DNA from: an uncultured Pelagibacteraceae bacterium
GTDB taxonomy: Bacteria; Pseudomonadota; Alphaproteobacteria; Pelagibacterales; Pelagibacteraceae
Length of the DNA stretch: 54,756 bases
Direction: 5' to 3'
Assembly: GCA_902635795.1 (NCBI GenBank)
Contig: CACPPH010000004.1
Location: forward strand, 1-54,756
Shown here: one piece after another, positions 31,588 to 39,974 of the stretch
Position numbering within the stretch: the first letter of the stretch is position 1
Layout of the letters: each line of letters starts with the position of its first letter
Program-made: the position numbers and the translations under genes
Notes under the pieces: generated by a model
What the model saw: only the letters and a program-made list of their open reading frames with translations
Told to the model about the DNA's origin: nothing
Database searches by the model: none

Positions 31588-33033
31588 CTAAGCTGCTTCT
31601 ACAGTTTTATTTTTACTAATTTTAGACTTTAAATATTTTTCAATTTGACTTGCAGCATCTCTACCGTCTCTTATAGCCCATACTACCAGCGAAGCACCCC
31701 TTACAATATCACCAGCTGCAAAGACCCCCTCTAAATTTGTTTGCATCGACTTTAGATCAATTTTTATTGTTCCCCATTTAGAAACAACTAAATCTTCTGC
31801 GTTAAATAATTTTGGTAAATTTTCTGGATCAAATCCTAACGATTTTATTACTAAATCGGCTTTAATTTTATATTCTGAACCAACTTCTATTTCAGGTCGT
31901 CTTCTGCCTGAAGTATCAGGATCACCCAATTTCATTTTATTTACTTCAACATACTCGACTTTTGATTTCCCAATAAAACTTTTTGGGCTTGTTAACCATA
32001 CAAATTCAACACCTTCCTCTATAGCGTTTCCAACCTCTCTAGCTGAACCAGGCATATTTTCTCTATCTCTTCTATAAAGACATTTCACTGATTTAGCTTT
32101 TTGTCTAACAGAAGTTCTAACGCAATCCATTGCGGTATCACCTCCACCAATCACGACTACATTTTTTCCTTCTGCATTAAGAGTACCGTTATCAAACAAT
32201 TTTACTATGTCACCTAACCCTTTTCTATTTGAGGCAGTTAAAAATTCCATGGCAGGAAAAATATTTTCTAAACTATGACCAGGTATATCTATTTCACGAG
32301 CTTTATAAACTCCTGTGGCTATTAATATTGCATCATGTTTTTCTTTAAGTTCATAAAGTGTTTTATCTTTACCAACTTCAAAATTTTGAACAAATTTTAT
32401 TCCGCTATCTTTTAAAAGCTTTGTTCGTCTTTCAACTACAAATTTTTCAAGTTTAAAATTTGGTATCCCATAAATTAAAAGTCCGCCAGGTCTATCGTAT
32501 CTATCGTAAATAGTAACTTGATATCCAGATTTTCTTAACTCCTCTGCGCAAGCCATTCCAGCTGGGCCAGCACCAATTATGCCGATAGTTTGTTTTAATT
32601 CCTTCTTTACTTTTATAGGCTTTACCCAACCTTTTTCCCATGCGGTATCATTAATATATTTTTCTACTGAACCTATTGTAACTGTTCCATGGCCAGATTG
32701 TTCGATTACACAATTTCCCTCACAAAGCCTGTCTTGTGGGCAAATTCTTCCACAAACTTCTGGCATATTGTTAGTGCTTTGCGAGATTTCATAAGCTTCT
32801 TTTAATCTACCTTCTGCGGTCAACTTAAGCCAATCGGGAATATTATTACTTAAAGGACAATGTATTTGACAAAAAGGAACCCCGCACTGAGAACATCGGC
32901 TTGATTGCTCCTTGGCTTTATCGGTTATAAACTCATTGTAAATTTCATTAAAATCACTTTTTCTTTGTGCAGTACCTCTTTTAATAGGAGTTTCCTGCTT
33001 TATATCTACAAATTGAAGCATCTTTTTATTCAT
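31588..33033 (-). CDS. gltD: Glutamate synthase small subunit
   Basis: N-terminal Fe-S CSQCGVPFCQIHCPLSNNIPDW; GIIGAGPAGMACAEELRKSG; VVIGGGDTAMDCVRT. Confidence 0.95.
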   Translation of the reverse strand: MNKKMLQFVDIKQETPIKRGTAQRKSDFNEIYNEFITDKAKEQSSRCSQCGVPFCQIHCPLSNNIPDWLKLTAEGRLKEAYEISQSTNNMPEVCGRICPQDRLCEGNCVIEQSGHGTVTIGSVEKYINDTAWEKGWVKPIKVKKELKQTIGIIGAGPAGMACAEELRKSGYQVTIYDRYDRPGGLLIYGIPNFKLEKFVVERRTKLLKDSGIKFVQNFEVGKDKTLYELKEKHDAILIATGVYKAREIDIPGHSLENIFPAMEFLTASNRKGLGDIVKLFDNGTLNAEGKNVVVIGGGDTAMDCVRTSVRQKAKSVKCLYRRDRENMPGSAREVGNAIEEGVEFVWLTSPKSFIGKSKVEYVEVNKMKLGDPDTSGRRRPEIEVGSEYKIKADLVIKSLGFDPENLPKLFNAEDLVVSKWGTIKIDLKSMQTNLEGVFAAGDIVRGASLVVWAIRDGRDAASQIEKYLKSKISKNKTVEAA

Positions 33034-33134
33034 AAGCTCGTAAAAATAGTAAAAAAATTAAAAAATTTATACAAAAAAATGGTCAATATAACTTACCTAT
33101 TCTGAATAAATACCACAATTTTACTGTTATTTAT

Positions 33135-33151
33135 TGCATAGCTGATATGCA
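33135..33151. promoter_or_regulatory. Perfect dyad TGCATA-GCTGA-TATGCA (candidate operator)
   Basis: 6-bp arms, 5-nt spacer, in the divergent gltD/uppP intergenic region about 100 bp upstream of gltD. Confidence 0.45.
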
Positions 33152-33199
33152 TTTTAGAATGACATCAAAAAAACATTCTTGAGTTTTAATTATTCAAAG

Positions 33200-33958
33200 A
33201 TGGTTGAAATATTTATTCTATCATTGATTCAAGGGGTCACTGAGTTTTTACCTGTAAGTTCTTCATCTCATTTAATTTTAATTTCTGAATTTATTAATTT
33301 TCAAAAACATAGTCTATCGATTGATGTTAGTCTTCATATTGGTTCTTTTATTGCCGTTATAACTTATTTTAATAGAGATATTTTAGATTTTGTTAAAAAT
33401 AAGGAATTATTAGTAAAAATAATTATTTCCTCGATACCGGTAATGTTAGCGGGATATTTTTTAATTCAAACGAATTTAATTTCAGAATTGAGAAGTATTA
33501 AAATAATTGGCTGGATGACAATAATTTTCGGAGTTTTGCTTTTTATCAGTGATAAGTTTAGATTAGATAAGAATATAGATAATAGTTTTAATTACAGATC
33601 TGCTTTAATAATAGGGTTTTTCCAAATTATGTCATTAATACCTGGGGTAAGTAGATCAGGTATAACAATCACTGCAGCTAGATTGCTCAATTTTAAACGA
33701 TATGATGCTGCAAAAATTTCTTTTCTACTATCCATCCCCACTTTAGGTGCAGTATCAGTTTTCGGATTAAAAGAAATAATTCAAACTAATAATTTAAGTT
33801 TTTCTATTTTAAATCTTTTTTCGATATTATTTTCTTTTTTTTTCTCATTAATAACAATTAAATTCTTTTTGAAATATATTGAAAGATTTAGTCTTAATTT
33901 ATTCGTAGCCTATAGAATAGCTTTGGGTTTATTCATCCTAGTTTTAAGCAGTCTATAG
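33200..33958 (+). CDS. uppP: Undecaprenyl-diphosphatase
   Basis: SLIQGVTEFLPVSSSSHLIL and PGVSRSGITITAAR motifs. ATG 33200 preferred over TTG 33179. Confidence 0.93.
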   Translation: MVEIFILSLIQGVTEFLPVSSSSHLILISEFINFQKHSLSIDVSLHIGSFIAVITYFNRDILDFVKNKELLVKIIISSIPVMLAGYFLIQTNLISELRSIKIIGWMTIIFGVLLFISDKFRLDKNIDNSFNYRSALIIGFFQIMSLIPGVSRSGITITAARLLNFKRYDAAKISFLLSIPTLGAVSVFGLKEIIQTNNLSFSILNLFSILFSFFFSLITIKFFLKYIERFSLNLFVAYRIALGLFILVLSSL

Positions 33959-34048
33959 AATGAGAGTTAGTACAATTAAAATAGCTAATACTACGATGAA
34001 GAAGAAAATTACCGATTTTTGTAAAGATAAGTTGTATAAAAATTTCAT
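33953..34048 (-). CDS. Hypothetical 31-aa single-TM peptide
   Basis: Read from sequence: MKFLYNLSLQKSVIFFFIVVLAILIVLTLIL*; not in the supplied track (<60 aa). Overlaps uppP stop; no clear SD. Confidence 0.4.
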   Translation of the reverse strand: MKFLYNLSLQKSVIFFFIVVLAILIVLTLIL

Positions 34049-34091
34049 AATTTATTTTGACAATTAATAACGTGTATTTCAACAAAATAAT

Positions 34092-34167
34092 GGTGCGCCT
34101 GCTAGGATTTGAACCCAGAACCTCCTGGTCCGTAGCCAAGCGCTCTATCCAGTTGAGCTACAGGCGC
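34092..34167 (-). tRNA. tRNA-Arg (ACG anticodon), CCA encoded
   Basis: Reverse complement GCGCCTGTAGCTCAACTGGATAGAGCGCTTGGCTACGGACCAGGAGGTTCTGGGTTCAAATCCTAGCAGGCGCACCA. Confidence 0.96.
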
Positions 34168-34241
34168 AATTTAAAATTATTTAAAACGTTTCACTATGAT
34201 TAGATTAATATATAATAAACACTACTTAATAAAAGCCTAAA

Positions 34242-35561
34242 ATGTTGGATCGTATAATTAATAACTCTAGTATAAGCAATTACTTTAATTTTTTAATTGC
34301 TTCAATACCTCTAAGTTTTATTGTTGGAAACACAATTATAAATATCAATTTGATATTGATAATACTGTCTACATTTTTGTTTTTTAAAAATTTTTTATTA
34401 AAGATACAATATTTTATTGTCGATAAATTACTTTTCATATTTTTTTTTCTAATTCTATTTAGTGCTATTAGCAATGATGTAAATTATTATCTTCATCATA
34501 AAGATTTTTCTGATTGGAAAGGTCCATACGAAACTACTTTAAAGTCTTTAGGGTTTTTTAGATTTTTAATCTTGTATTTATCAATTAGATATTTAATAGA
34601 AAATAAAATAATTAATTTAAAGTTCTTCTTTATTTCTTGTACAATACTTACTACGCTTGTCTGCTTGGATATTTTTTATCAATTGTATTTTGGTAAAGAT
34701 GTGTTTGGCTATGAAAGTATAGCTAGAAAATATCCTGGTCCTTTTGGAGATGAGCCTATAGCTGGTGGTTATATATTAAGATTTTCTTTATTTGCTCTTT
34801 TTTTATATCCAATTTATTTGTTAAATAAATCTTCGAAATTTTCCTATTTATTTCTTGCAATATTTTTAATTATTTATCCTGCTGCAATTTTAATTTCTGG
34901 AAATAGAATGCCTTTTTTGCTCTTCATACTTTTAATTTCATCGATTTTTATTTTTCAAAAAGATTTAAGAAAATTCTTTTTGTTATTCTGCTTGATGTTT
35001 TCCTTAGTTTTTTTATTAGCATTTAAATTTAATGATAAAGTAAAAGGTAATTTTCTAAATTTATTTTATCAAGTAAATGAGATGGTATCTGTCATTATCC
35101 CTGGAACTTCAAAAGAAAAAGAAGGAAAAGTTCAGGGTTTAGATACATACTTAGATCAATTTAAATCTTTTAAAGATACTTGGTTAATGAATAAATATAT
35201 TGGAGGTGGTATTAAAAATTTTAGATATAATTGTCATCTCGCAAAATCAACAATTAATAAAAAAAATTATATATGTAATATGCACCCGCATAATTACTAT
35301 CTGGAGATTCTGACCGAAACCGGAATAGCTGGGTTTTTACTAATTCTCTGTATATTTGTATTAAGCCTTTACAGCGTTATATCTAAAATTTCATTATCAA
35401 CATTAATTTTAAATTATCAGATTATTACTCCTTTTATTTTTTTATTCTTAATAGAAGTTTTTCCATTAAAAGGCACCGGGAGTTTTTTTACAACAGTTAA
35501 TGCTTCATATCTATTCTTAATCATGGGTATTATGATTGGCTTAGTTCGTAAACAAAATTAA
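34242..35561 (+). CDS. O-antigen ligase/polymerase-family membrane protein
   Basis: 439 aa multi-TM; periplasmic loop and CNMHPHNYYLEILTETGIAGF, typical of Wzy/WaaL-C domains. Confidence 0.82.
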   Translation: MLDRIINNSSISNYFNFLIASIPLSFIVGNTIININLILIILSTFLFFKNFLLKIQYFIVDKLLFIFFFLILFSAISNDVNYYLHHKDFSDWKGPYETTLKSLGFFRFLILYLSIRYLIENKIINLKFFFISCTILTTLVCLDIFYQLYFGKDVFGYESIARKYPGPFGDEPIAGGYILRFSLFALFLYPIYLLNKSSKFSYLFLAIFLIIYPAAILISGNRMPFLLFILLISSIFIFQKDLRKFFLLFCLMFSLVFLLAFKFNDKVKGNFLNLFYQVNEMVSVIIPGTSKEKEGKVQGLDTYLDQFKSFKDTWLMNKYIGGGIKNFRYNCHLAKSTINKKNYICNMHPHNYYLEILTETGIAGFLLILCIFVLSLYSVISKISLSTLILNYQIITPFIFLFLIEVFPLKGTGSFFTTVNASYLFLIMGIMIGLVRKQN

Positions 35562-35597
35562 ATTGAAAATTAAAAATAAAGATATAAATTCATCAGA

Positions 35598-36770
35598 ATG
35601 AAAAATGTTTACATTGTAGGAGCTGCTAGAACTGCCGTAGGTTCCATAGGAAAATCTTTAAAAAATATAAGCGCTGAAGACTTGGGATCATCAGTCATTT
35701 CTGATGTTTTAAAAAGATCAAAGATAACTAGTAATGATGTTGATGAAGTTATTATGGGTCAGGTTTTAACTGGTGGTTCTGGTCAAAATCCAGCAAGGCA
35801 AGCCTCGATGAAGTCAGGCATACCTAAAGAAAAACCAGCATTTATAGTCAATCAAGTTTGTGGCTCAGGTATAAGATCTGTTGCCTCAGCTTTTCAAAGT
35901 ATCAGAGCTGACGATTCAAAGATAGTGATAGCTGGAGGTCAAGAAAGTATGTCTTTGGCGCCACATGCTATTCACTTAAGAGATGGAAAAAAATTGGGAG
36001 ATACTGAGCTTGTAGACACAATGATTAAAGATGGTTTATGGGACGCCTTCAACGGGTATCATATGGGTATTACAGCAGAAAATGTAGCTGAAAAGTTTCA
36101 GGTCACTAGAGATCAACAAGACAAGTTTGCTTTAAACTCTCAAAATAAAGCTTTAAAAGCACAAAAAGAAAATAAATTTCTTGACGAAATTATCAAATTT
36201 AAAATCAAATCAAACAAAGCTGAGGTAGATTTTTACAAAGACGAACATCCTAGGGAAGGAATAAATTTATCTGCTTTATCTAGATTAAAACCTGCTTTTA
36301 AAAAGGATGGTACTGTCACAGCAGGAAATGCATCAGGAATAAATGACGGTGCTGCTGCTGTTGCAGTGATGTCAAGTGAAGAGGCAGATAAAAGAGGTAT
36401 TGAAAAATTAGTCTCTATAAAGTCATGGGCAAGTTGTGGAGTTGATCCAGCTTTAATGGGAACTGGACCTATTCCTTCTTCCAAAAAAGCTATGGATTTA
36501 GCAGGCTGGTCTGTAAAAGATATAGATCTTTTTGAAATAAATGAGGCGTTTGCTGCGCAAAGCTTAGCGGTTCTAAAAACCCTTTCAATTCCAGAAGAGA
36601 AAGTAAATGTGAATGGTGGAGCTATAGCTATAGGTCACCCAATTGGCGCATCGGGCACAAGAATACTCGTTACATTAATTCATGAAATGATCAAAAGAGA
36701 TGTTAAAAAGGGATTAGCGACTCTTTGTATTGGTGGTGGTATGGGTATTGCAATGTGTGTTGAAAGATAG
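35598..36770 (+). CDS. Acetyl-CoA C-acetyltransferase (thiolase)
   Basis: VNQVCGSGIRSVASAFQSI (active Cys), NVNGGAIAIGHPIGASGTR, CIGGGMGIAM. Confidence 0.95.
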   Translation: MKNVYIVGAARTAVGSIGKSLKNISAEDLGSSVISDVLKRSKITSNDVDEVIMGQVLTGGSGQNPARQASMKSGIPKEKPAFIVNQVCGSGIRSVASAFQSIRADDSKIVIAGGQESMSLAPHAIHLRDGKKLGDTELVDTMIKDGLWDAFNGYHMGITAENVAEKFQVTRDQQDKFALNSQNKALKAQKENKFLDEIIKFKIKSNKAEVDFYKDEHPREGINLSALSRLKPAFKKDGTVTAGNASGINDGAAAVAVMSSEEADKRGIEKLVSIKSWASCGVDPALMGTGPIPSSKKAMDLAGWSVKDIDLFEINEAFAAQSLAVLKTLSIPEEKVNVNGGAIAIGHPIGASGTRILVTLIHEMIKRDVKKGLATLCIGGGMGIAMCVER

Positions 36771-36784
36771 AATATCATCTTTCC

Positions 36785-37678
36785 ATGGAATTACCCGTAG
36801 TAAATCATCCTGATTATGTTGCAAAAATAAACGACGATAACAAATTTCCCATTAAAAAATTCGGTGCCTTAGCAAATCATCTTTTAGAGAGTAAAGTGGT
36901 CCGAAAATTTCATATTCCTAAAGAATGCTCAATAGAGACGATGAAATCTTCTCATTCCTTAAAATATATAAATGATATTAAAAATAAGACTCTTGATATT
37001 AAAGCACAGAAAAGAATTGGATTTCCAATTAATGATAGTGTTGTGAGAAGATCTTTTGTGGCTACTGGAGGTACAGTGCTAGCTAGTAATCTTGCTCTTG
37101 ATTCAAAGCTTGCTTGTAATACTGCTGGGGGCAGTCATCATGCTACGTTTGATTACGGGGCAGGATACTGTGTCTTTAATGATACTGCTGTTGCAGCTAA
37201 TTATTTAAAAAACAAAGGTTATGCAAAAAAAATCTTGATATTAGATTTGGATGTACATCAAGGAAATGGAAATTCGGAAATATTTCAAAACGATAAAGAT
37301 GTTTTAACTTTTAGTATGCATTGTGCTTCAAATTACCCTGCAAAGAAATCTAAAAGCGATATAGATATAGAGCTTCGCGATAATATGGAAGATAATGAAT
37401 ACTTAAATATTTTAAATAAAAATCTAAAGGAGCTAAATAACAATTCTTATGATTTTGTATTCTATGTTGCAGGAGTTGATATTCATTATGAGGATAGATT
37501 AGGTAAACTTAAAATTACAGACAATGGTATCAATAAAAGAGATCAAATAGTTATTGAAAACTTTTATTCAAAAAAAATTCCTTTATGTGGTGTGCTTGGT
37601 GGTGGTTACAATAAAAGCTTTGAAAAACTTATAGAGCTTCACTCGATGTTACACAAAAACTGTGCAAGCTACTTTTGA
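36785..37678 (+). CDS. Histone deacetylase / acetoin-utilisation-like family protein
   Basis: AGGSHHATFDYGAGYCVFNDTAVAANYL; LDLDVHQGNGNSEIF; GVLGGGYNKS. Confidence 0.88.
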   Translation: MELPVVNHPDYVAKINDDNKFPIKKFGALANHLLESKVVRKFHIPKECSIETMKSSHSLKYINDIKNKTLDIKAQKRIGFPINDSVVRRSFVATGGTVLASNLALDSKLACNTAGGSHHATFDYGAGYCVFNDTAVAANYLKNKGYAKKILILDLDVHQGNGNSEIFQNDKDVLTFSMHCASNYPAKKSKSDIDIELRDNMEDNEYLNILNKNLKELNNNSYDFVFYVAGVDIHYEDRLGKLKITDNGINKRDQIVIENFYSKKIPLCGVLGGGYNKSFEKLIELHSMLHKNCASYF

Positions 37679-37728
37679 TTGGTCTTGACTTTAGATGGAC
37701 TAAACTTAGGGACTAAAGCCAAGACTAA
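37679..37728. terminator. Long hairpin between convergent genes
   Basis: GTCTTGACTTTAG (37682-37694) pairs with CTAAAGCCAAGAC (37713-37725), 12/13 bp, extendable with T-A pairs; no immediate U-tract. Confidence 0.5.
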
Positions 37729-37778
37729 ATAAAATAATAACTTTTTTTAGACCAAATATGACTCTCAAAACTGACGCG

Positions 37779-39707
37779 CTACAATTTTAACTGCGGCAGT
37801 TTCTCAAAAAATTGAAGAGACTCAGGATTAGCAATTGCCTCTTTATTTTTAATTTTTTCACCATTTATTATCTGTCTTACAGCTAACTCCACAATTTTCC
37901 CGCTTTTTGTTCTTGGTATCTCAGGAGCTTTAATTATTATTGCAGGCACATGCTTAGGAGAACAGTTTTTTCTTATTTTAGATTTTATTAATTTAATTTT
38001 TTCATTGTCTATTTCTTGATTATTTTTAGTAGTAACAAATAAAATAATTCTTACATCATCATCAAAGTCTTGCCCCACAACCAATCCTTCAGTGATGAAA
38101 TCTATATCTTCTACTTGCTGATAAATTTCAGAAGTTCCTATTCTAACACCTCCCGGATTTAAAGTGGCATCAGATCTACCGCGCATAATAAATCCATTCT
38201 TATCAGTTCTTTCAATAAAATCTCCATGGTGCCAAATATTTTTGAACTTAGCGAAATAAGCCTTATGATATTTTTGACCGTCATCATCTCCCCAAAACTT
38301 TATCGGCATAGAAGGAAATGGTTTTTTGACAACTAACTCTCCTTTTTCTCCATCGATTGTGCTTTTTCCGTCATCAGTGAAGACATCTACGTCGATACCT
38401 AAACTTTGTCCTTGAATTTCCCCTTTATGTACTTTTGAAAAAAGATTTCCAAGCACCAAGCATCCAACTAAATCTGTACCTCCTGCAATAGAAGCGAGAT
38501 GGACATCTTTCTTAATGTTATCGTATACATATTTGAAACTTTCCTCCGCTAACGGTGATCCAGTTGAAGTAATAATTTTTACAGAATTTAAATCCAAATT
38601 TTTACTGTTATACTTTTCATTCTTTAGGTGGTCTATGAATTTTGCACTTACACCAAAAAGATTAATTTTTTTATTTTGGCAATATTCAAGAAGAACATCT
38701 ATCTTGGGGTAAATGGGAGCTCCGTCAAAAAGGAAAATTGATGAGCCAGTAGCTAATCCTCCAACTAACCAATTCCACATCATCCAGCCAGTAGTAGTAT
38801 AGTAAAATAATTTTTCGTTTTCTCTAATATCGCAATGAAGCATAAACTCTTTGTTATGTTCAATTAATACATTTCCTGTTCCATGAGTAATGCATTTTGG
38901 TTTCCCTGTGGTGCCGCTCGAAAAAAGAATATAAATAGGATGATTGAATTCAAATCTTTCAAAAACCTCATCTAAGTCGTTCTTTAAAGTCTCTTCAAAA
39001 TTAATGAAATTCTTTAAACTTTCTCTTTCTTGTTTATTATAATTAAATGCAATTACTTTCTTAATTGATGGTATCTGTTTAAGAATTTTTGCGACTTTAT
39101 CTAAAATATTTATTTTTTTTCCATTGTAATAATAATAATCGCATGTAATAAAAACTTTTGGTTCTATCTGCTTGAACCTGTCTACAACTCCCTGAACTCC
39201 AAAATCAGGTGAACAAGAAGACCATATAATTCCATTTTTTGCACAAGCCAAAAAACAAATGATCGTCTCTATTTTATTAGGCACATACGCTGCAACTCTA
39301 TCTCCTTTTTGAAGATTTAGTTTTTTGAGATAAGATGAAAATTTACAAACTTTTTCATATAATTCATTCCAAGTAATACTTTCCTCAAAACCTTTTTCAG
39401 ATAAAAAATTAATAGCTATCTTATCAGATTTTTTTTTAAGGATATTTTCTGTGTAGTTCAATTTTGAGTCTGGAAAAAATTTAGTTTTATTGAATACATT
39501 ATCTTTTTTAATTATTTCAGATCCCTTATCTCCAATAATTTTAGAATAATCCCAAAACTTTGACCAAAATTCATTTGGGTTATCAATAGACCATTGCCAA
39601 ATTTCTTTAAAATTAAATGAAGATTGAAAATTTATAAACTTACAAAAATCTCTTAATAAGGAGTTTTCTTTTAATTTTTCTGAAGGTTGCCAGAGTGGTT
39701 TATTCAT
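37779..39707 (-). CDS. Acetoacetate--CoA ligase
   Basis: 642 aa AMP-forming ligase; ILFSSGTTGKPKCITHGTG, TTTGWMMWNWLVGGLATGSSI, PRTKSGKIVELAVR. Confidence 0.93.
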   Translation of the reverse strand: MNKPLWQPSEKLKENSLLRDFCKFINFQSSFNFKEIWQWSIDNPNEFWSKFWDYSKIIGDKGSEIIKKDNVFNKTKFFPDSKLNYTENILKKKSDKIAINFLSEKGFEESITWNELYEKVCKFSSYLKKLNLQKGDRVAAYVPNKIETIICFLACAKNGIIWSSCSPDFGVQGVVDRFKQIEPKVFITCDYYYYNGKKINILDKVAKILKQIPSIKKVIAFNYNKQERESLKNFINFEETLKNDLDEVFERFEFNHPIYILFSSGTTGKPKCITHGTGNVLIEHNKEFMLHCDIRENEKLFYYTTTGWMMWNWLVGGLATGSSIFLFDGAPIYPKIDVLLEYCQNKKINLFGVSAKFIDHLKNEKYNSKNLDLNSVKIITSTGSPLAEESFKYVYDNIKKDVHLASIAGGTDLVGCLVLGNLFSKVHKGEIQGQSLGIDVDVFTDDGKSTIDGEKGELVVKKPFPSMPIKFWGDDDGQKYHKAYFAKFKNIWHHGDFIERTDKNGFIMRGRSDATLNPGGVRIGTSEIYQQVEDIDFITEGLVVGQDFDDDVRIILFVTTKNNQEIDNEKIKLIKSKIRKNCSPKHVPAIIIKAPEIPRTKSGKIVELAVRQIINGEKIKNKEAIANPESLQFFEKLPQLKL

Positions 39708-39865
39708 AAAAGCTAATTTAGCTCTTATAAAATTATCTTAATAGATATTTTTTTAATAGAAATTTCTGAACAATTTGACCTTGATTGCTTCTTATTTCTT
39801 TCTTTTTAAACAATAAATTAATTAGCCATTTCATATCTAATAGAAACATCTAGAGGTGACAAAAA

Positions 39866-39907
39866 ATGGCAAAAAATGTGTCAAAAATTGAACTATTCAA
39901 CTTATAA
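39866..39907 (+). CDS. Possible 13-aa leader peptide MAKNVSKIELFNL
   Basis: ATG preceded by gaggtg (39853-39858) at about 7 nt spacing, in the aceE upstream region. Confidence 0.25.
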   Translation: MAKNVSKIELFNL

Positions 39908-39974
39908 GCGCTATTCTTTCTAGTTTATTATTCAATAACTTTTTTATATGTTCCATCCAGTTTATAATAGAGTT

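Noticed and set aside
33933-34139. Tracked 68-aa ORF MATDQEVLGSNPSRR...
   Set aside because: Classic translation through tRNA-Arg; not a gene.
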